Shown: piece after piece, positions 43,908-52,687 of the stretch
Layout of the letters: the number at the start of each line of letters is the position of its first letter
How positions within the stretch are numbered: position 1 is the stretch's first letter
Program-made: the position numbers and the translations under genes
Assembly (NCBI GenBank): GCA_964345925.1
Contig: CAYFSP010000002.1
Span: 1-64,000 of the forward strand
Direction of reading: 5' to 3'
DNA length: 64,000 nucleotides
From: Miniphocaeibacter sp964345925
GTDB lineage: Bacteria; Bacillota; Clostridia; Tissierellales; Peptoniphilaceae
Notes under the pieces: model-generated
Told to the model about the DNA's origin: nothing
Seen by the model: the letters and a program-made list of their open reading frames with translations, nothing else
Databases searched by the model: none

Positions 43908-46042
43908 TGAGTCAACTTACAATTGCACTGGCGGGTAACCCCAATAGTGGTAAAACAACTTTATTTAACTTGCTTACTGGCAGTGACCAGTATGTAGGAA
44001 ACTGGCCGGGAGTAACAGTAGAACATAAAGAGGGTTTATATAAAAAGGATAAAGATGTAAAAATAGTGGATTTACCAGGGATTTACTCCCTGTCACCATA
44101 TACTTTGGAAGAAGTTGTTTCAAGGGATTACTTAATAGACGATAATCCAGATGTTATTATAAATATTATTGATGCTACGAATTTAGAGAGAAATCTATAT
44201 TTGACAACACAGTTAATGGAACTTGGTATTCCAGTTGTAGTTGCTTTAAACATGATGGATTTAGTCGATAAATCAGGAGAGAAAATTTTAACTAAGGAAT
44301 TAGAAGATCATTTAGGTTGTAAGGTAATAAAAATATCTGCACTGAAAAAAACTGGTGTAGAGGGTTTAATAGATGCTTCAAGAAAAGCTAAAGAGAAGAA
44401 ATATGAAGCATTAAACATATTTGATAAAAAAATTGAAAGCTATATTGAAAGAATAGAAAAAGACTTTCCAAAAGTTGATTATAACAAGAGCATTAGATGG
44501 GTATCAATTAAACTTCTAGAAGATGATGAAAAGATTATAGAAAAAATTGGATTAGATGATAATGAAAAAAATAAATTATCGTCAATTTTAAAGGAGTTTG
44601 AAGAAGAATTTGATGACGATGGAGAAGGAATAATCACAGACGGAAGATATAATTTCGTTAGTGATATAACTAAACATATTGTAAAAAACAAAAGATCTGG
44701 ACTTTCAACATCGGATAAAATAGATAGAATAGTTACAAATAGATTTTTAGCTATTCCCATTTTTGCATTATTTATGTTTGCAATTTATTATATTTCCATA
44801 TCAATAGGAAATAATATTATCGGTGAATGGGTAAATGGTACGTTAATAGAAGAAATCATCCAAGGTGGTGCAGCAAGCCTTTTAGAGGGTTGGGGAGTAG
44901 ATTCTTGGTTAGTTAGTTTAATTGTAGATGGTATTATTGCAGGTGTAGGCGCAGTACTTGGATTTTTACCTGTAATAGCTATTCTATACTTCTTTATAGC
45001 TATATTAGAAGATATAGGTTATATGTCAAGGATTGCGTTTATACTTGATAGAGTTTTTAGAAAATTTGGTTTATCAGGAAAATCATTTATTCCAATTTTA
45101 ATAGGAATAGGTTGTTCTGTTCCAGGTATTATGGCAACAAGAACTATTGAGTCTGATAAGGATAGAAGAATGACAATAGTTGTAGCAAGCTTTATGCCTT
45201 GTGGAGCTAAAGTTCCAATAATAGCTTTGTTTGGAACGATTATAATGGGTGGAAATTGGATGGTTGCTCCAATATTTTATTTTTCAGGTATATTGGCGGT
45301 TATATTAAGTGGAATTATATTGAAGAAAACTAAGAGGTTTTCTGGAGAGGCTACACCATTTGTTATGGAATTACCATCATACCATTTGCCAAAATTAACT
45401 AATGTATTAAAGGTAACTTGGCAAAGGGTTAAAGCGTTCATATTAAAAGCAGGTACTATAATACTACTATCATCAATAGTGATATGGATTTTAACAAATA
45501 TAAGTACATCTGGAGAATTTGTAGAATTTTCCGATAAGAGTAAATCCATATTAGAAGTAATTGGTAGATTTTTTGCTCCAATATTTGCACCATTGGGATT
45601 TGGAAACTGGCAAGCTACTGTTTCTTCTGTAATGGGTTTAGTTGCAAAGGAAAATGTAGTTGCAACTTATGGTATAGTTGCAGGACTTGGAGCTGAGTTA
45701 ACGGAAGAGAGCCCTACAATTATAGAATATGTATCTACAACATTTACAACGGTTTCAGCAATGAGTTTTATAATGTTTAACCAATTATGCATTCCTTGTT
45801 TTGCTGCAGTAGGTGCCATAAGAAATGAGATGAAAAGCGGAAAATGGACTGCTTTTGCATTAATTTATCAAATGATATTTTCTTATACAATATCACTTAT
45901 GATATTCCAATTTGGTTCAATGTTATTCTTAGGAACTGGATTTACAATTTGGACAGCAGTTGCAGTAGTAGTTTTAGCAACTTATATTTATTTATTGTTT
46001 AGAAAGGACCCAAACAAGGTAAATATAAGTAAGGCAATATAG
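43907..46042 (+). CDS. feoB: Ferrous iron transporter FeoB
   Basis: A 711-residue Fe(II) transporter. The N-terminal GTPase domain has G1 GNPNSGKTTLFNLLTG (about residues 10-25), G3 DLPGIYSL, G4 NMMD and G5 SALKKTG, and a GDI-like helical region to about 280. The membrane part (about 285-700) has two gate repeats with GFLPVIAILYFFIAILEDIGYMSR and conserved cysteine motifs (GCSVPG, MPCGAK, QLCIPCFAAVG). It ends with SKAI. Start ATG 43907 overlaps feoA. Confidence 0.97.
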   Translation: MSQLTIALAGNPNSGKTTLFNLLTGSDQYVGNWPGVTVEHKEGLYKKDKDVKIVDLPGIYSLSPYTLEEVVSRDYLIDDNPDVIINIIDATNLERNLYLTTQLMELGIPVVVALNMMDLVDKSGEKILTKELEDHLGCKVIKISALKKTGVEGLIDASRKAKEKKYEALNIFDKKIESYIERIEKDFPKVDYNKSIRWVSIKLLEDDEKIIEKIGLDDNEKNKLSSILKEFEEEFDDDGEGIITDGRYNFVSDITKHIVKNKRSGLSTSDKIDRIVTNRFLAIPIFALFMFAIYYISISIGNNIIGEWVNGTLIEEIIQGGAASLLEGWGVDSWLVSLIVDGIIAGVGAVLGFLPVIAILYFFIAILEDIGYMSRIAFILDRVFRKFGLSGKSFIPILIGIGCSVPGIMATRTIESDKDRRMTIVVASFMPCGAKVPIIALFGTIIMGGNWMVAPIFYFSGILAVILSGIILKKTKRFSGEATPFVMELPSYHLPKLTNVLKVTWQRVKAFILKAGTIILLSSIVIWILTNISTSGEFVEFSDKSKSILEVIGRFFAPIFAPLGFGNWQATVSSVMGLVAKENVVATYGIVAGLGAELTEESPTIIEYVSTTFTTVSAMSFIMFNQLCIPCFAAVGAIRNEMKSGKWTAFALIYQMIFSYTISLMIFQFGSMLFLGTGFTIWTAVAVVVLATYIYLLFRKDPNKVNISKAI

Positions 46043-46057
46043 AAAGAAGGTAATATT

Positions 46058-46192
46058 ATGCCAACAGCAATAGTTTTATTAGCAGTATTGGGATTGGTAA
46101 TTTTTTCTGTAAAACGAATAAAGAAAAAGGGTTCCTGTAATTGTGGTTGTGATTCTTGTCATGTAAGTGGCTGTGGTGCGAAAAAACAATAG
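46058..46192 (+). CDS. FeoB-associated Cys-rich membrane protein
   Basis: A 44-residue protein found just after feoB in many Firmicutes (PF12669 type). It has one membrane helix (AIVLLAVLGLVIFSV), a basic stretch and a cysteine-rich C-terminus, CNCGCDSCHVSGCGAKKQ, with five Cys and one His, which could hold iron. ATG 46058 follows feoB by 15 bases with AGAAGGTAATATT. Too short for standard ORF cut-offs and easily missed. Its function has not been established. Confidence 0.88.
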   Translation: MPTAIVLLAVLGLVIFSVKRIKKKGSCNCGCDSCHVSGCGAKKQ

Positions 46193-46236
46193 ATTACATT
46201 GTATCCGTAATTGTTTAACAGAAAGATAGAATAAAT

Positions 46237-46281
46237 AAAAACACCTTGATTGATTTTTATAAAATCAATCAAGGTGTTTTT
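46237..46281. terminator. Bidirectional intrinsic terminator
   Basis: About 20-base stem AAAACACCTTGATTGATTTT / AAATCAATCAAGGTGTTTT with a T6 tail, between convergent feo operon and AraC regulator. Confidence 0.93.
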
Positions 46282-46283
46282 TG

Positions 46284-46949
46284 TTATATCATAAATTCTG
46301 AACTGTTAGATCTAAACTGTTTAGGCGTTTGATCATACTTTGCTTTAAATTGATGACAAAAATAAGAGGTACTATCAAAACCGGTTAAATGTGAAATTTC
46401 ATTAATGGACAAATTGGATTCTAAAAGTAGAGAAACTGCCTTTTCCATTCTAAAATCCAAAAGTATATTTGGCAATGTAACTTTAACATGTTTTGAAATT
46501 AAATTGGATAGATATGATTTGCTAATATGAAACTTGCTAGCCAATAATTCCAAAGTTATTTTCTCATGTGAATTATTATAAATATATATTAAAACGGTTT
46601 TGATTAATGGGTTAGTACAGTTATAAATAATCTTATTTTGAGATGCAGTATAGAAAAAAAGCATTTCATCAAAAACTTTCTTTAATGATTCAATATCTTC
46701 AGAATTTGTCATTTTTAATAAAAATGAATTTCTTTCATTTAATATATCATTGACATATTTGCTATCTTTTATATTTTTTATAGTATTCCAATAAAAAATA
46801 CCATTAAATTGTATTAAGTATGATTTGAAAAAAGCAAAACTTGAACTAGTCTTTGTAATTGTAGAAAAAATTTGATCGGCTAATTTTATAGTTTTGTTAT
46901 TATCTTTCATTAAAACTGCTCGTATTAATTGATTTTCTAAAATATCCAA
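46284..46949 (-). CDS. AraC-family transcriptional regulator
   Basis: A 221-residue regulator. The N-terminal half (residues 1-115) is helical and lacks a recognisable cupin, similar to YSIRK/AraC-like clostridial regulators with a non-sugar sensing part. The C-terminal pair of helix-turn-helix motifs is standard: ITLELLASKFHISKSYLSNL and INEISHLTGFDSTSYFCHQF, ending in KAKYDQTPKQFRS. Start ATG 46949 with TAGGAGATAAATT. It diverges from the cell-wall amidase and may control it, but no direct evidence is visible. Confidence 0.9.
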   Translation of the reverse strand: MDILENQLIRAVLMKDNNKTIKLADQIFSTITKTSSSFAFFKSYLIQFNGIFYWNTIKNIKDSKYVNDILNERNSFLLKMTNSEDIESLKKVFDEMLFFYTASQNKIIYNCTNPLIKTVLIYIYNNSHEKITLELLASKFHISKSYLSNLISKHVKVTLPNILLDFRMEKAVSLLLESNLSINEISHLTGFDSTSYFCHQFKAKYDQTPKQFRSNSSEFMI

Positions 46950-47026
46950 ATTTATCTCCTAAATGTTAATTTTATTATATATATTACATTATATTAACAT
47001 AAAATATAATAATCATCTACTAATAT

Positions 47027-47056
47027 TTGCAATGGTCATAGTAACTGTTATATAAT
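47027..47056 (+). promoter_or_regulatory. Promoter of the cell-wall amidase gene
   Basis: TTGCAA (47027-47032), an 18-base spacer, TATAAT (47051-47056), about 35 bases before the start codon. Confidence 0.7.
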
Positions 47057-47090
47057 TGGTTTAGGATTTGGGAGAGAAAGGGAGAAAATA

Positions 47091-49391
47091 ATGAACAAAA
47101 AACTAAATAAATATTTTTCGATTACATTAATCTTTGTGTTCTTACTTACAATTGTAATGGGAGCATTTAGGTTGGATACTGTATCCAAGGCTAGTTCTAG
47201 CAATGGAATAGGTATTAGTGGTAACGAAACAGTCAAGAATAATCCGATTTATATTACATCATCAGGAAGTATCAGTTCTAATTCCAAGATGGTGTATTCA
47301 AATGAGAATGGTGAAAAAGTATTATTTACTCCAGAATATAATGATGATACAGGGCTTTATTATTTTGAAATAGTAATAGGAAAAGCTGGTAACTGGTCTT
47401 TAAATGAAAATAATCTTGTGGGAGAAAGTGAAAAATCAGAGTTTGATATTGTTGTTTATGATGATTTAAACACAATGACAGGTTCTTCTACTGGATTTAT
47501 TGATACTACTGTAGTAAAAGAAAATTCTAATATTTCTGGAGATAAATTAGAGGGACTTTTATCACAAATAAAGGGTTTGGACAGAAATGGTAATTATTCT
47601 GAAGTAAATGCGACAATAAGCAATGGTAATACTTCAGCTACTTTTTATGTAAATTTTGATGGTGACTCTTCATCTATTAACATACCAGAAAATATAGTTT
47701 TGAACACTGGTGACTATACTTTAAATTTATCTGTTGATGGCTACACGATTAAGGAAAACATAAATCTAACATCATCATATACAAATGTTGAAGATATTGA
47801 TTATAACAATGGACCACAGTTAAGATCTATAGATTCAGAATCCACACTTTCAAGTAATTTTTCAGTTAAAAGACTTTCAGGAAAGAATAGATATGCAACA
47901 GCAGTTGAGATTTCAAAATCTAAATTTACAAAAGCCGATAATGTTATTATTGTAAATGGAGATTCTATAAATGAGGTTTTGGCAGCTTCAAGCTTGGCAA
48001 AACAGTTGAATTCTCCAATTCTACTTACTGAACAAAATGCATTAAATAGCTATACAAGTGGGGAAATAAATAGATTAGGTGCTAAAAATATATATATTAT
48101 TGGTAGTACCGGTAAAATTACAAATGCTGTAGAAAATGGATTAAAGTCAAGTGGAAAAATTGTAACAAGGATTTTTGGCTCGGACGTTTATAGTACAGCT
48201 GTTTCAGTTGCAAAACATACGAAAGCCAAGACTGATGAAAAAACTTTGATACTATCATCATCAACTAGTTATCCTGATTCATTATCAGCAGCAGCTTTAT
48301 CAGCAGCAAAGGCTTATCCAATACTATACACAGATAAGTCATCTATCCCGGCAACAACTATGAACTATATTAAATCAGGAAATTTTACTAACGTAATAGT
48401 TGTTGGTGGTAATGTAACTGTTTCAGATTCTGTTTTAAATACTTTGAAAACAGCAGGAAAAACTGTAACGAGAGTTTCGGGTAAGGATAGATATGCAACT
48501 AGTTTAAATATTGCTAGTAGATACTTCTCTTCATCTTCGATAATCAATGTGGCAACGGGAGTTACTTTTATAGATTCAGTAGCTGGTGCACCAGTAGCAG
48601 GTCTTAATAATTCACCAGTTGTATTAGTTCAAGGTAATTCTGTAAGTTCAGGACTGAAAGGTTATATTTCTTCTTCTAAAGCTAAAAGTATAAATATTTT
48701 TGGTGGAGCAGCAAGTGTTAGTTCAAACTTTGAAACAAGCTTAAATAATACATTAAATGAAATATACAACAGTTCCAATATACAAGGTGGTAATAATGGC
48801 GGTAAGGTGAAAATTTTACTGGATCCAGGCCATGCAAAAGGTCATAATAGAGGATATGTTGGTCCTAAATGGAAACATGAAGGCGATGGAAATTATCATT
48901 TTTCTGTACTTCTAAAAAAAGAGTTAGAAAGATACGGAATAATAGTTGGGACTACAAGAACGAGTAATACGACATATGATATACCTTTAAGTACAAGAGG
49001 ACAATCAGCTAAAGGATACGATTTATTTATATCACTTCATACAAATGCAGTAGGTGGATCTGCAAGTGGATCAGCTAGTGGTGTTGAGATATATGAAGAT
49101 GTTAATGCAAGGGCAACAACATTGAATAAAAGTTTAGCTAGTACAATTTCATCAACATTAGGTATAAACAATAGAGGATTGAAATATAGATACTACGGTG
49201 AAAACACAAGTGGAGTAAATCCAAAATCAAATTATTATGGAGTATTGAGAAATAATGCAGCACCAGCAGGCATGTTAATAGAACATTGTTTCCATGATAA
49301 TGCTTCAGATGTTGCAAAGTATGAAGCAAATGCTGATGCTTTAGCTAAGAATATGGCAAGGGTAATTGCTAATTACTATGGTATTAAATAA
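47091..49391 (+). CDS. N-acetylmuramoyl-L-alanine amidase with three CWB2 cell-wall-binding repeats
   Basis: A 766-residue secreted cell-wall hydrolase. The signal peptide is residues 1 to about 34 (NKYFSITLIFVFLLTIVMGA). Two beta-rich domains follow (about 36-225). Then three CWB2 repeats start near 259 (VKRLSGKNRYATAVEISK), 359 (VTRIFGSDVYSTAVSVAK) and 458 (VTRVSGKDRYATSLNIAS), which anchor the protein to secondary wall polymers. The C-terminal Amidase_3 domain (about 572-766) has zinc ligands in LLDPGHAKGHNRG and SLHTNAVGG and the catalytic Glu in IEHCFHD. It cleaves the MurNAc-Ala bond. Monocistronic. Confidence 0.95.
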   Translation: MNKKLNKYFSITLIFVFLLTIVMGAFRLDTVSKASSSNGIGISGNETVKNNPIYITSSGSISSNSKMVYSNENGEKVLFTPEYNDDTGLYYFEIVIGKAGNWSLNENNLVGESEKSEFDIVVYDDLNTMTGSSTGFIDTTVVKENSNISGDKLEGLLSQIKGLDRNGNYSEVNATISNGNTSATFYVNFDGDSSSINIPENIVLNTGDYTLNLSVDGYTIKENINLTSSYTNVEDIDYNNGPQLRSIDSESTLSSNFSVKRLSGKNRYATAVEISKSKFTKADNVIIVNGDSINEVLAASSLAKQLNSPILLTEQNALNSYTSGEINRLGAKNIYIIGSTGKITNAVENGLKSSGKIVTRIFGSDVYSTAVSVAKHTKAKTDEKTLILSSSTSYPDSLSAAALSAAKAYPILYTDKSSIPATTMNYIKSGNFTNVIVVGGNVTVSDSVLNTLKTAGKTVTRVSGKDRYATSLNIASRYFSSSSIINVATGVTFIDSVAGAPVAGLNNSPVVLVQGNSVSSGLKGYISSSKAKSINIFGGAASVSSNFETSLNNTLNEIYNSSNIQGGNNGGKVKILLDPGHAKGHNRGYVGPKWKHEGDGNYHFSVLLKKELERYGIIVGTTRTSNTTYDIPLSTRGQSAKGYDLFISLHTNAVGGSASGSASGVEIYEDVNARATTLNKSLASTISSTLGINNRGLKYRYYGENTSGVNPKSNYYGVLRNNAAPAGMLIEHCFHDNASDVAKYEANADALAKNMARVIANYYGIK

Positions 49392-49399
49392 TAAAAATT

Positions 49400-49425
49400 A
49401 AAAGACTACTTTGGTAGTCTTTTTT
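49400..49425 (+). terminator. Terminator of the amidase gene
   Basis: AAAGACTAC / GTAGTCTTT stem, TTTG loop, T6 tract. Confidence 0.88.
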
Positions 49426-49446
49426 AATGCAAAATATGGAAAGATA

Positions 49447-49455
49447 TGCTATACT
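49447..49455 (+). promoter_or_regulatory. Extended -10 promoter candidate for tig
   Basis: TGC-TATACT (TG extended -10, 49447-49455), 42 bases before the tig start. A weak -35 (ATGCAA) lies 17 bases upstream. No CtsR or CIRCE operator is seen. Confidence 0.5.
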
Positions 49456-49497
49456 AATTGAATGTGAGTAGTTTTATTATAATATTGGAGGTATACG

Positions 49498-50802
49498 ATG
49501 AGCGCAGTTTTAGTAAATAAAGAAAAGAACAGAGCGGTATTCACAGTGGAAGTTCCGCAAAATAAATTTGAAGAGGCTATACAACAAGCGTATTTAAAAA
49601 ATAGAAAAAGATTTTCAATTCCAGGTTTTAGAAAGGGAAAAGTACCTAGAAAAATCGTTGAATTAAATTATGGAGTAGGAGTATTCTATGAAGATGCAAT
49701 TAATATAATCCTTCCAAATGCTTATGAAGAAGCTTTAGAGGAATTAGATTTGGATCCAGTAAATAATCCAGAAATAGATATTGATGAATTAGATAGAGAG
49801 AATCCAATTAAAATCAAGTTTGAAGTTGATGTTAAACCAGAGCCTAAATTAGGTGACTACTCTAAATTAGAAGCTGAAATAGAAAAATTTGAAGTAACTG
49901 AAGAGGATATAGATAGAAAAATAAATAGCGAGCTAGAAGCAAATTCTAGACTTGTATCCGTTGAGGATAGAGAAGTAAAGGATAAAGATATTGTTAATAT
50001 AAACTTCTTAGGAAAATTAGAAGGTGAAGCATTCCCAGGTGGACAAGCTGATAATTATGATTTAACTATAGGTTCAAACTCCTTTATTCCAGGTTTTGAA
50101 GATCAGATAATCGGTAAAAAAATTGGTGAAGAATTTGATGTTAATGTTACTTTTCCTGAAGACTACAATGAAGAAAGTCTAAAGGGAAAAGACGTAGTAT
50201 TTGAAGTTAAGTTAAACTCAATTCAAGAAAAAATTCTTCCAGAATTAGATGATGAATTCGTTAAGGATATTTCAGAATTTGATACTTTAGTTGAATATAG
50301 AAATAATATTAAAGAAGATTTAGCTAAACAAAACGAAGATAGAAAAAACATAGAAAAAGAAAATAAAGCTATTGAAGCGTTAATTGATGTAATGGAAGTA
50401 GAAATTCCAGAATCTATGATAGAAAATGAAGTTAATAGAGAATATGATGACTTTGTTTATAGAATTCAAGGAATGGGATTAAATGCTGATCAATATTTTT
50501 CAATGACAAACTCAACAGAAGAGTCTACTAAAGAGGAATTAAAACCAAATGCTGAAAGAAAAGTTAAAACAGAATTGGCTTTAGAAGCTTATATAGCTAA
50601 GGAAAATATTGAGGCTTCAGAGGAAGAAATAGATAAAGAATTAGAGGAATTAGCTGAACAATACGATCCTAAAAACAGGGAAAAATTCATTAAAAATATG
50701 AAAAAATCAGGTAATTTAGATATGATTACCGAAAATGTTAAAAAGAAAAAAGCAGTAGAAAGTCTTGTTGGTATAGTAAACTTTAAAGAAAAATCTGAAT
50801 AA
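49498..50802 (+). CDS. tig: Trigger factor (ribosome-bound chaperone and prolyl isomerase)
   Basis: A 434-residue chaperone. The ribosome-binding tail motif is FSIPGFRKGKVPRKIVE (about residues 38-54, with the GFRKGKxP signature). The FKBP-type prolyl isomerase domain covers about 160-245 (VNINFLGKLEGEAFPGG ... FIPGFEDQIIGKKIGEEF), and the C-terminal chaperone arms are helical. Start ATG 49498 behind TTGGAGGTATACG. tig-clpP-clpX is a conserved order in Firmicutes, and here lon also follows, so one locus holds both nascent-chain folding and regulated proteolysis. Confidence 0.97.
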   Translation: MSAVLVNKEKNRAVFTVEVPQNKFEEAIQQAYLKNRKRFSIPGFRKGKVPRKIVELNYGVGVFYEDAINIILPNAYEEALEELDLDPVNNPEIDIDELDRENPIKIKFEVDVKPEPKLGDYSKLEAEIEKFEVTEEDIDRKINSELEANSRLVSVEDREVKDKDIVNINFLGKLEGEAFPGGQADNYDLTIGSNSFIPGFEDQIIGKKIGEEFDVNVTFPEDYNEESLKGKDVVFEVKLNSIQEKILPELDDEFVKDISEFDTLVEYRNNIKEDLAKQNEDRKNIEKENKAIEALIDVMEVEIPESMIENEVNREYDDFVYRIQGMGLNADQYFSMTNSTEESTKEELKPNAERKVKTELALEAYIAKENIEASEEEIDKELEELAEQYDPKNREKFIKNMKKSGNLDMITENVKKKKAVESLVGIVNFKEKSE

Positions 50803-50825
50803 TAGATATTTAAAGGAGGCATATT

Positions 50826-51410
50826 ATGGCATTAGTACCAATGGTAGTTGAACAGACAAATAGAGGAGAAAGATCCTACGATATATTTTCTAGATTGTTA
50901 AAGGACAGAATAATATTTATAACTGGTGAAATAAATAATACTATGGCTGACTTAGTTGTAGCACAATTATTGTTTTTAGAATCAGAGGATCCAAAAAAGG
51001 ATATACAAATGTATATTAACTCTCCAGGTGGATCAGTTAGTGCTGGATTTGCTATATATGACACTATGCAATATGTAAAATGTGATGTTAGTACAATATG
51101 TATAGGAATGGCTGCAAGTATGGGAGCTTTCCTATTAGCAGCAGGTACAAAAGGAAAGAGATTTTCATTGCCAAATGCTGATGTAATGATACATCAACCA
51201 TTAGGTGGAGCTCAAGGACAAGCTGAAGATATTAGAATCCAAGCTGAAAAAATATTGAGTACAAGAGCTAAATTAAATGATATACTTTCAGAAAAAACTG
51301 GACAACCATTAGAAACAATAGAAAAAGATACTGATAGAGATAATTATATGAGTGCTCAAGAAGCTAAAAAATATGGCTTAATAGATGAGGTTATTGAAAA
51401 ATCCAAATAG
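50826..51410 (+). CDS. clpP: ATP-dependent Clp protease proteolytic subunit
   Basis: A 194-residue serine protease. The catalytic triad is S98 (GMAASMGAF), H123 (MIHQPLGGA) and D172 (KDTDRDNYMS). The N-terminal VVEQTNRGERSYDI and the SPGGSVSAG loop match housekeeping ClpP, which assembles as a 14-mer with ClpX. Start ATG 50826 with AAGGAGGCATATT. It is followed directly by clpX, 8 bases on. Confidence 0.97.
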   Translation: MALVPMVVEQTNRGERSYDIFSRLLKDRIIFITGEINNTMADLVVAQLLFLESEDPKKDIQMYINSPGGSVSAGFAIYDTMQYVKCDVSTICIGMAASMGAFLLAAGTKGKRFSLPNADVMIHQPLGGAQGQAEDIRIQAEKILSTRAKLNDILSEKTGQPLETIEKDTDRDNYMSAQEAKKYGLIDEVIEKSK

Positions 51411-51418
51411 GGGAATTT

Positions 51419-52645
51419 ATGGCAGAAATAGAAGAAAAAAAAGTTAGTTGTTCCTTTTGTGGTAAAACTTCAGATGAGGTTCGTAGATTAATAGCAGGAC
51501 CAAATGTTTATATTTGTGATGAATGCATTAAACTATGTAATGATATAATTGATGACGAAACAGTTGAAAACAAAGCTTCTCAATTTGATGAGAAGCTTTA
51601 TAAACCTATAGAGATGAAAAAAATATTAGATGAATATGTAATACAACAGGAAATGGGTAAGAAGGCTTTATCCGTAGCTGTTTATAATCATTATAAGAGA
51701 ATTAACAGTAATTATAATAATAAAGATGTTGAATTACAAAAGTCCAATATACTCTTAATCGGACCAACTGGTTCAGGAAAGACTCTGCTAGCTCAAACAT
51801 TGGCTAAAACTTTAGATGTACCATTTGCTATTGCAGATGCAACATCTCTTACTGAAGCTGGATATGTTGGAGAAGATGTTGAAAATGTTGTTTTGAAATT
51901 AGTTCAAGCAGCGGATTATGACATTGAAAAAGCAGAAAGAGGCATTATTTATATAGATGAAATAGATAAGATTACAAGAAAATCTGCTAACCCATCAATT
52001 ACAAGAGATGTAAGTGGTGAAGGGGTACAACAAGCATTATTAAAAATCATTGAGGGTATGGTAGCAAATGTTCCACCACAAGGTGGAAGAAAACATCCTC
52101 ACCAAGAATATATACAAGTTGATACAACAAATATACTATTTATCTTTGGTGGTGCTTTTGAAGGCATCGAGAAGATAATAGAACAGAGAAAAGATACGAA
52201 ATCAATAGGTTTTGGAGCCGACATTAGAGATAGAAAAGAATCTAAGATTGGAGAATTGATTAAGGATATTAGACAGGAAGATTTATTAAAATTCGGTTTA
52301 ATTCCAGAGTTAATAGGTAGAATTCCAGTCGTTGTTACTTTAGAGGAATTAGATGTTGATTCTTTAATGAAAATATTAACAGAACCAAAAAATGCAATAG
52401 TTAAACAATATGTTGAGCTTTTTAAAATGGATGATGTTAAATTGACATTTGAAAAAGAAGCATTAAAATCTATAGCTAAAAAGGCTTTTGATAGAAAAAC
52501 TGGTGCTAGAGGGTTAAGGTCTATTATTGAAGAAACCTTAATGGATATAATGTTTGAAATACCTTCTAGAGAAGATGTAAAAGAGGTTATAATAGACTCT
52601 AATACAATAATCAAAGGTACAGAACCAAAGTTAATTTTGAAATAA
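51419..52645 (+). CDS. clpX: ATP-dependent Clp protease ATP-binding subunit ClpX
   Basis: A 408-residue AAA+ unfoldase. The N-terminal zinc domain has C11, C14, C33 and C36 (CSFCGKTSDEVRRLIAGPNV, then YICDEC). Walker A is LLIGPTGSGKTLLAQTL (near 112-128) and Walker B IIYIDEIDKI; the pore loop GYVGEDV and the ClpP-binding IGF loop (KSIGFGADI) are present. The first part holds an A8 run that keeps frame. It ends 2 bases before a terminator. Confidence 0.97.
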   Translation: MAEIEEKKVSCSFCGKTSDEVRRLIAGPNVYICDECIKLCNDIIDDETVENKASQFDEKLYKPIEMKKILDEYVIQQEMGKKALSVAVYNHYKRINSNYNNKDVELQKSNILLIGPTGSGKTLLAQTLAKTLDVPFAIADATSLTEAGYVGEDVENVVLKLVQAADYDIEKAERGIIYIDEIDKITRKSANPSITRDVSGEGVQQALLKIIEGMVANVPPQGGRKHPHQEYIQVDTTNILFIFGGAFEGIEKIIEQRKDTKSIGFGADIRDRKESKIGELIKDIRQEDLLKFGLIPELIGRIPVVVTLEELDVDSLMKILTEPKNAIVKQYVELFKMDDVKLTFEKEALKSIAKKAFDRKTGARGLRSIIEETLMDIMFEIPSREDVKEVIIDSNTIIKGTEPKLILK

Positions 52646-52675
52646 AAAAGCTCACAATTGTGAGCTATTTTTTTT
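52645..52675 (+). terminator. Intrinsic terminator between clpX and lon
   Basis: The palindrome AGCTCACAATTGTGAGCT (52649-52666) is followed by T8; lon begins 13 bases later, so lon probably needs its own start or read-through. Confidence 0.85.
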
Positions 52676-52687
52676 AGAGAGGTTTTT

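Noticed and set aside
49427..49497. CtsR or CIRCE operator before tig-clpP-clpX-lon
   Set aside because: Neither the tandem GGTCAAA repeat of CtsR nor the CIRCE inverted repeat occurs upstream of tig, clpP or lon.
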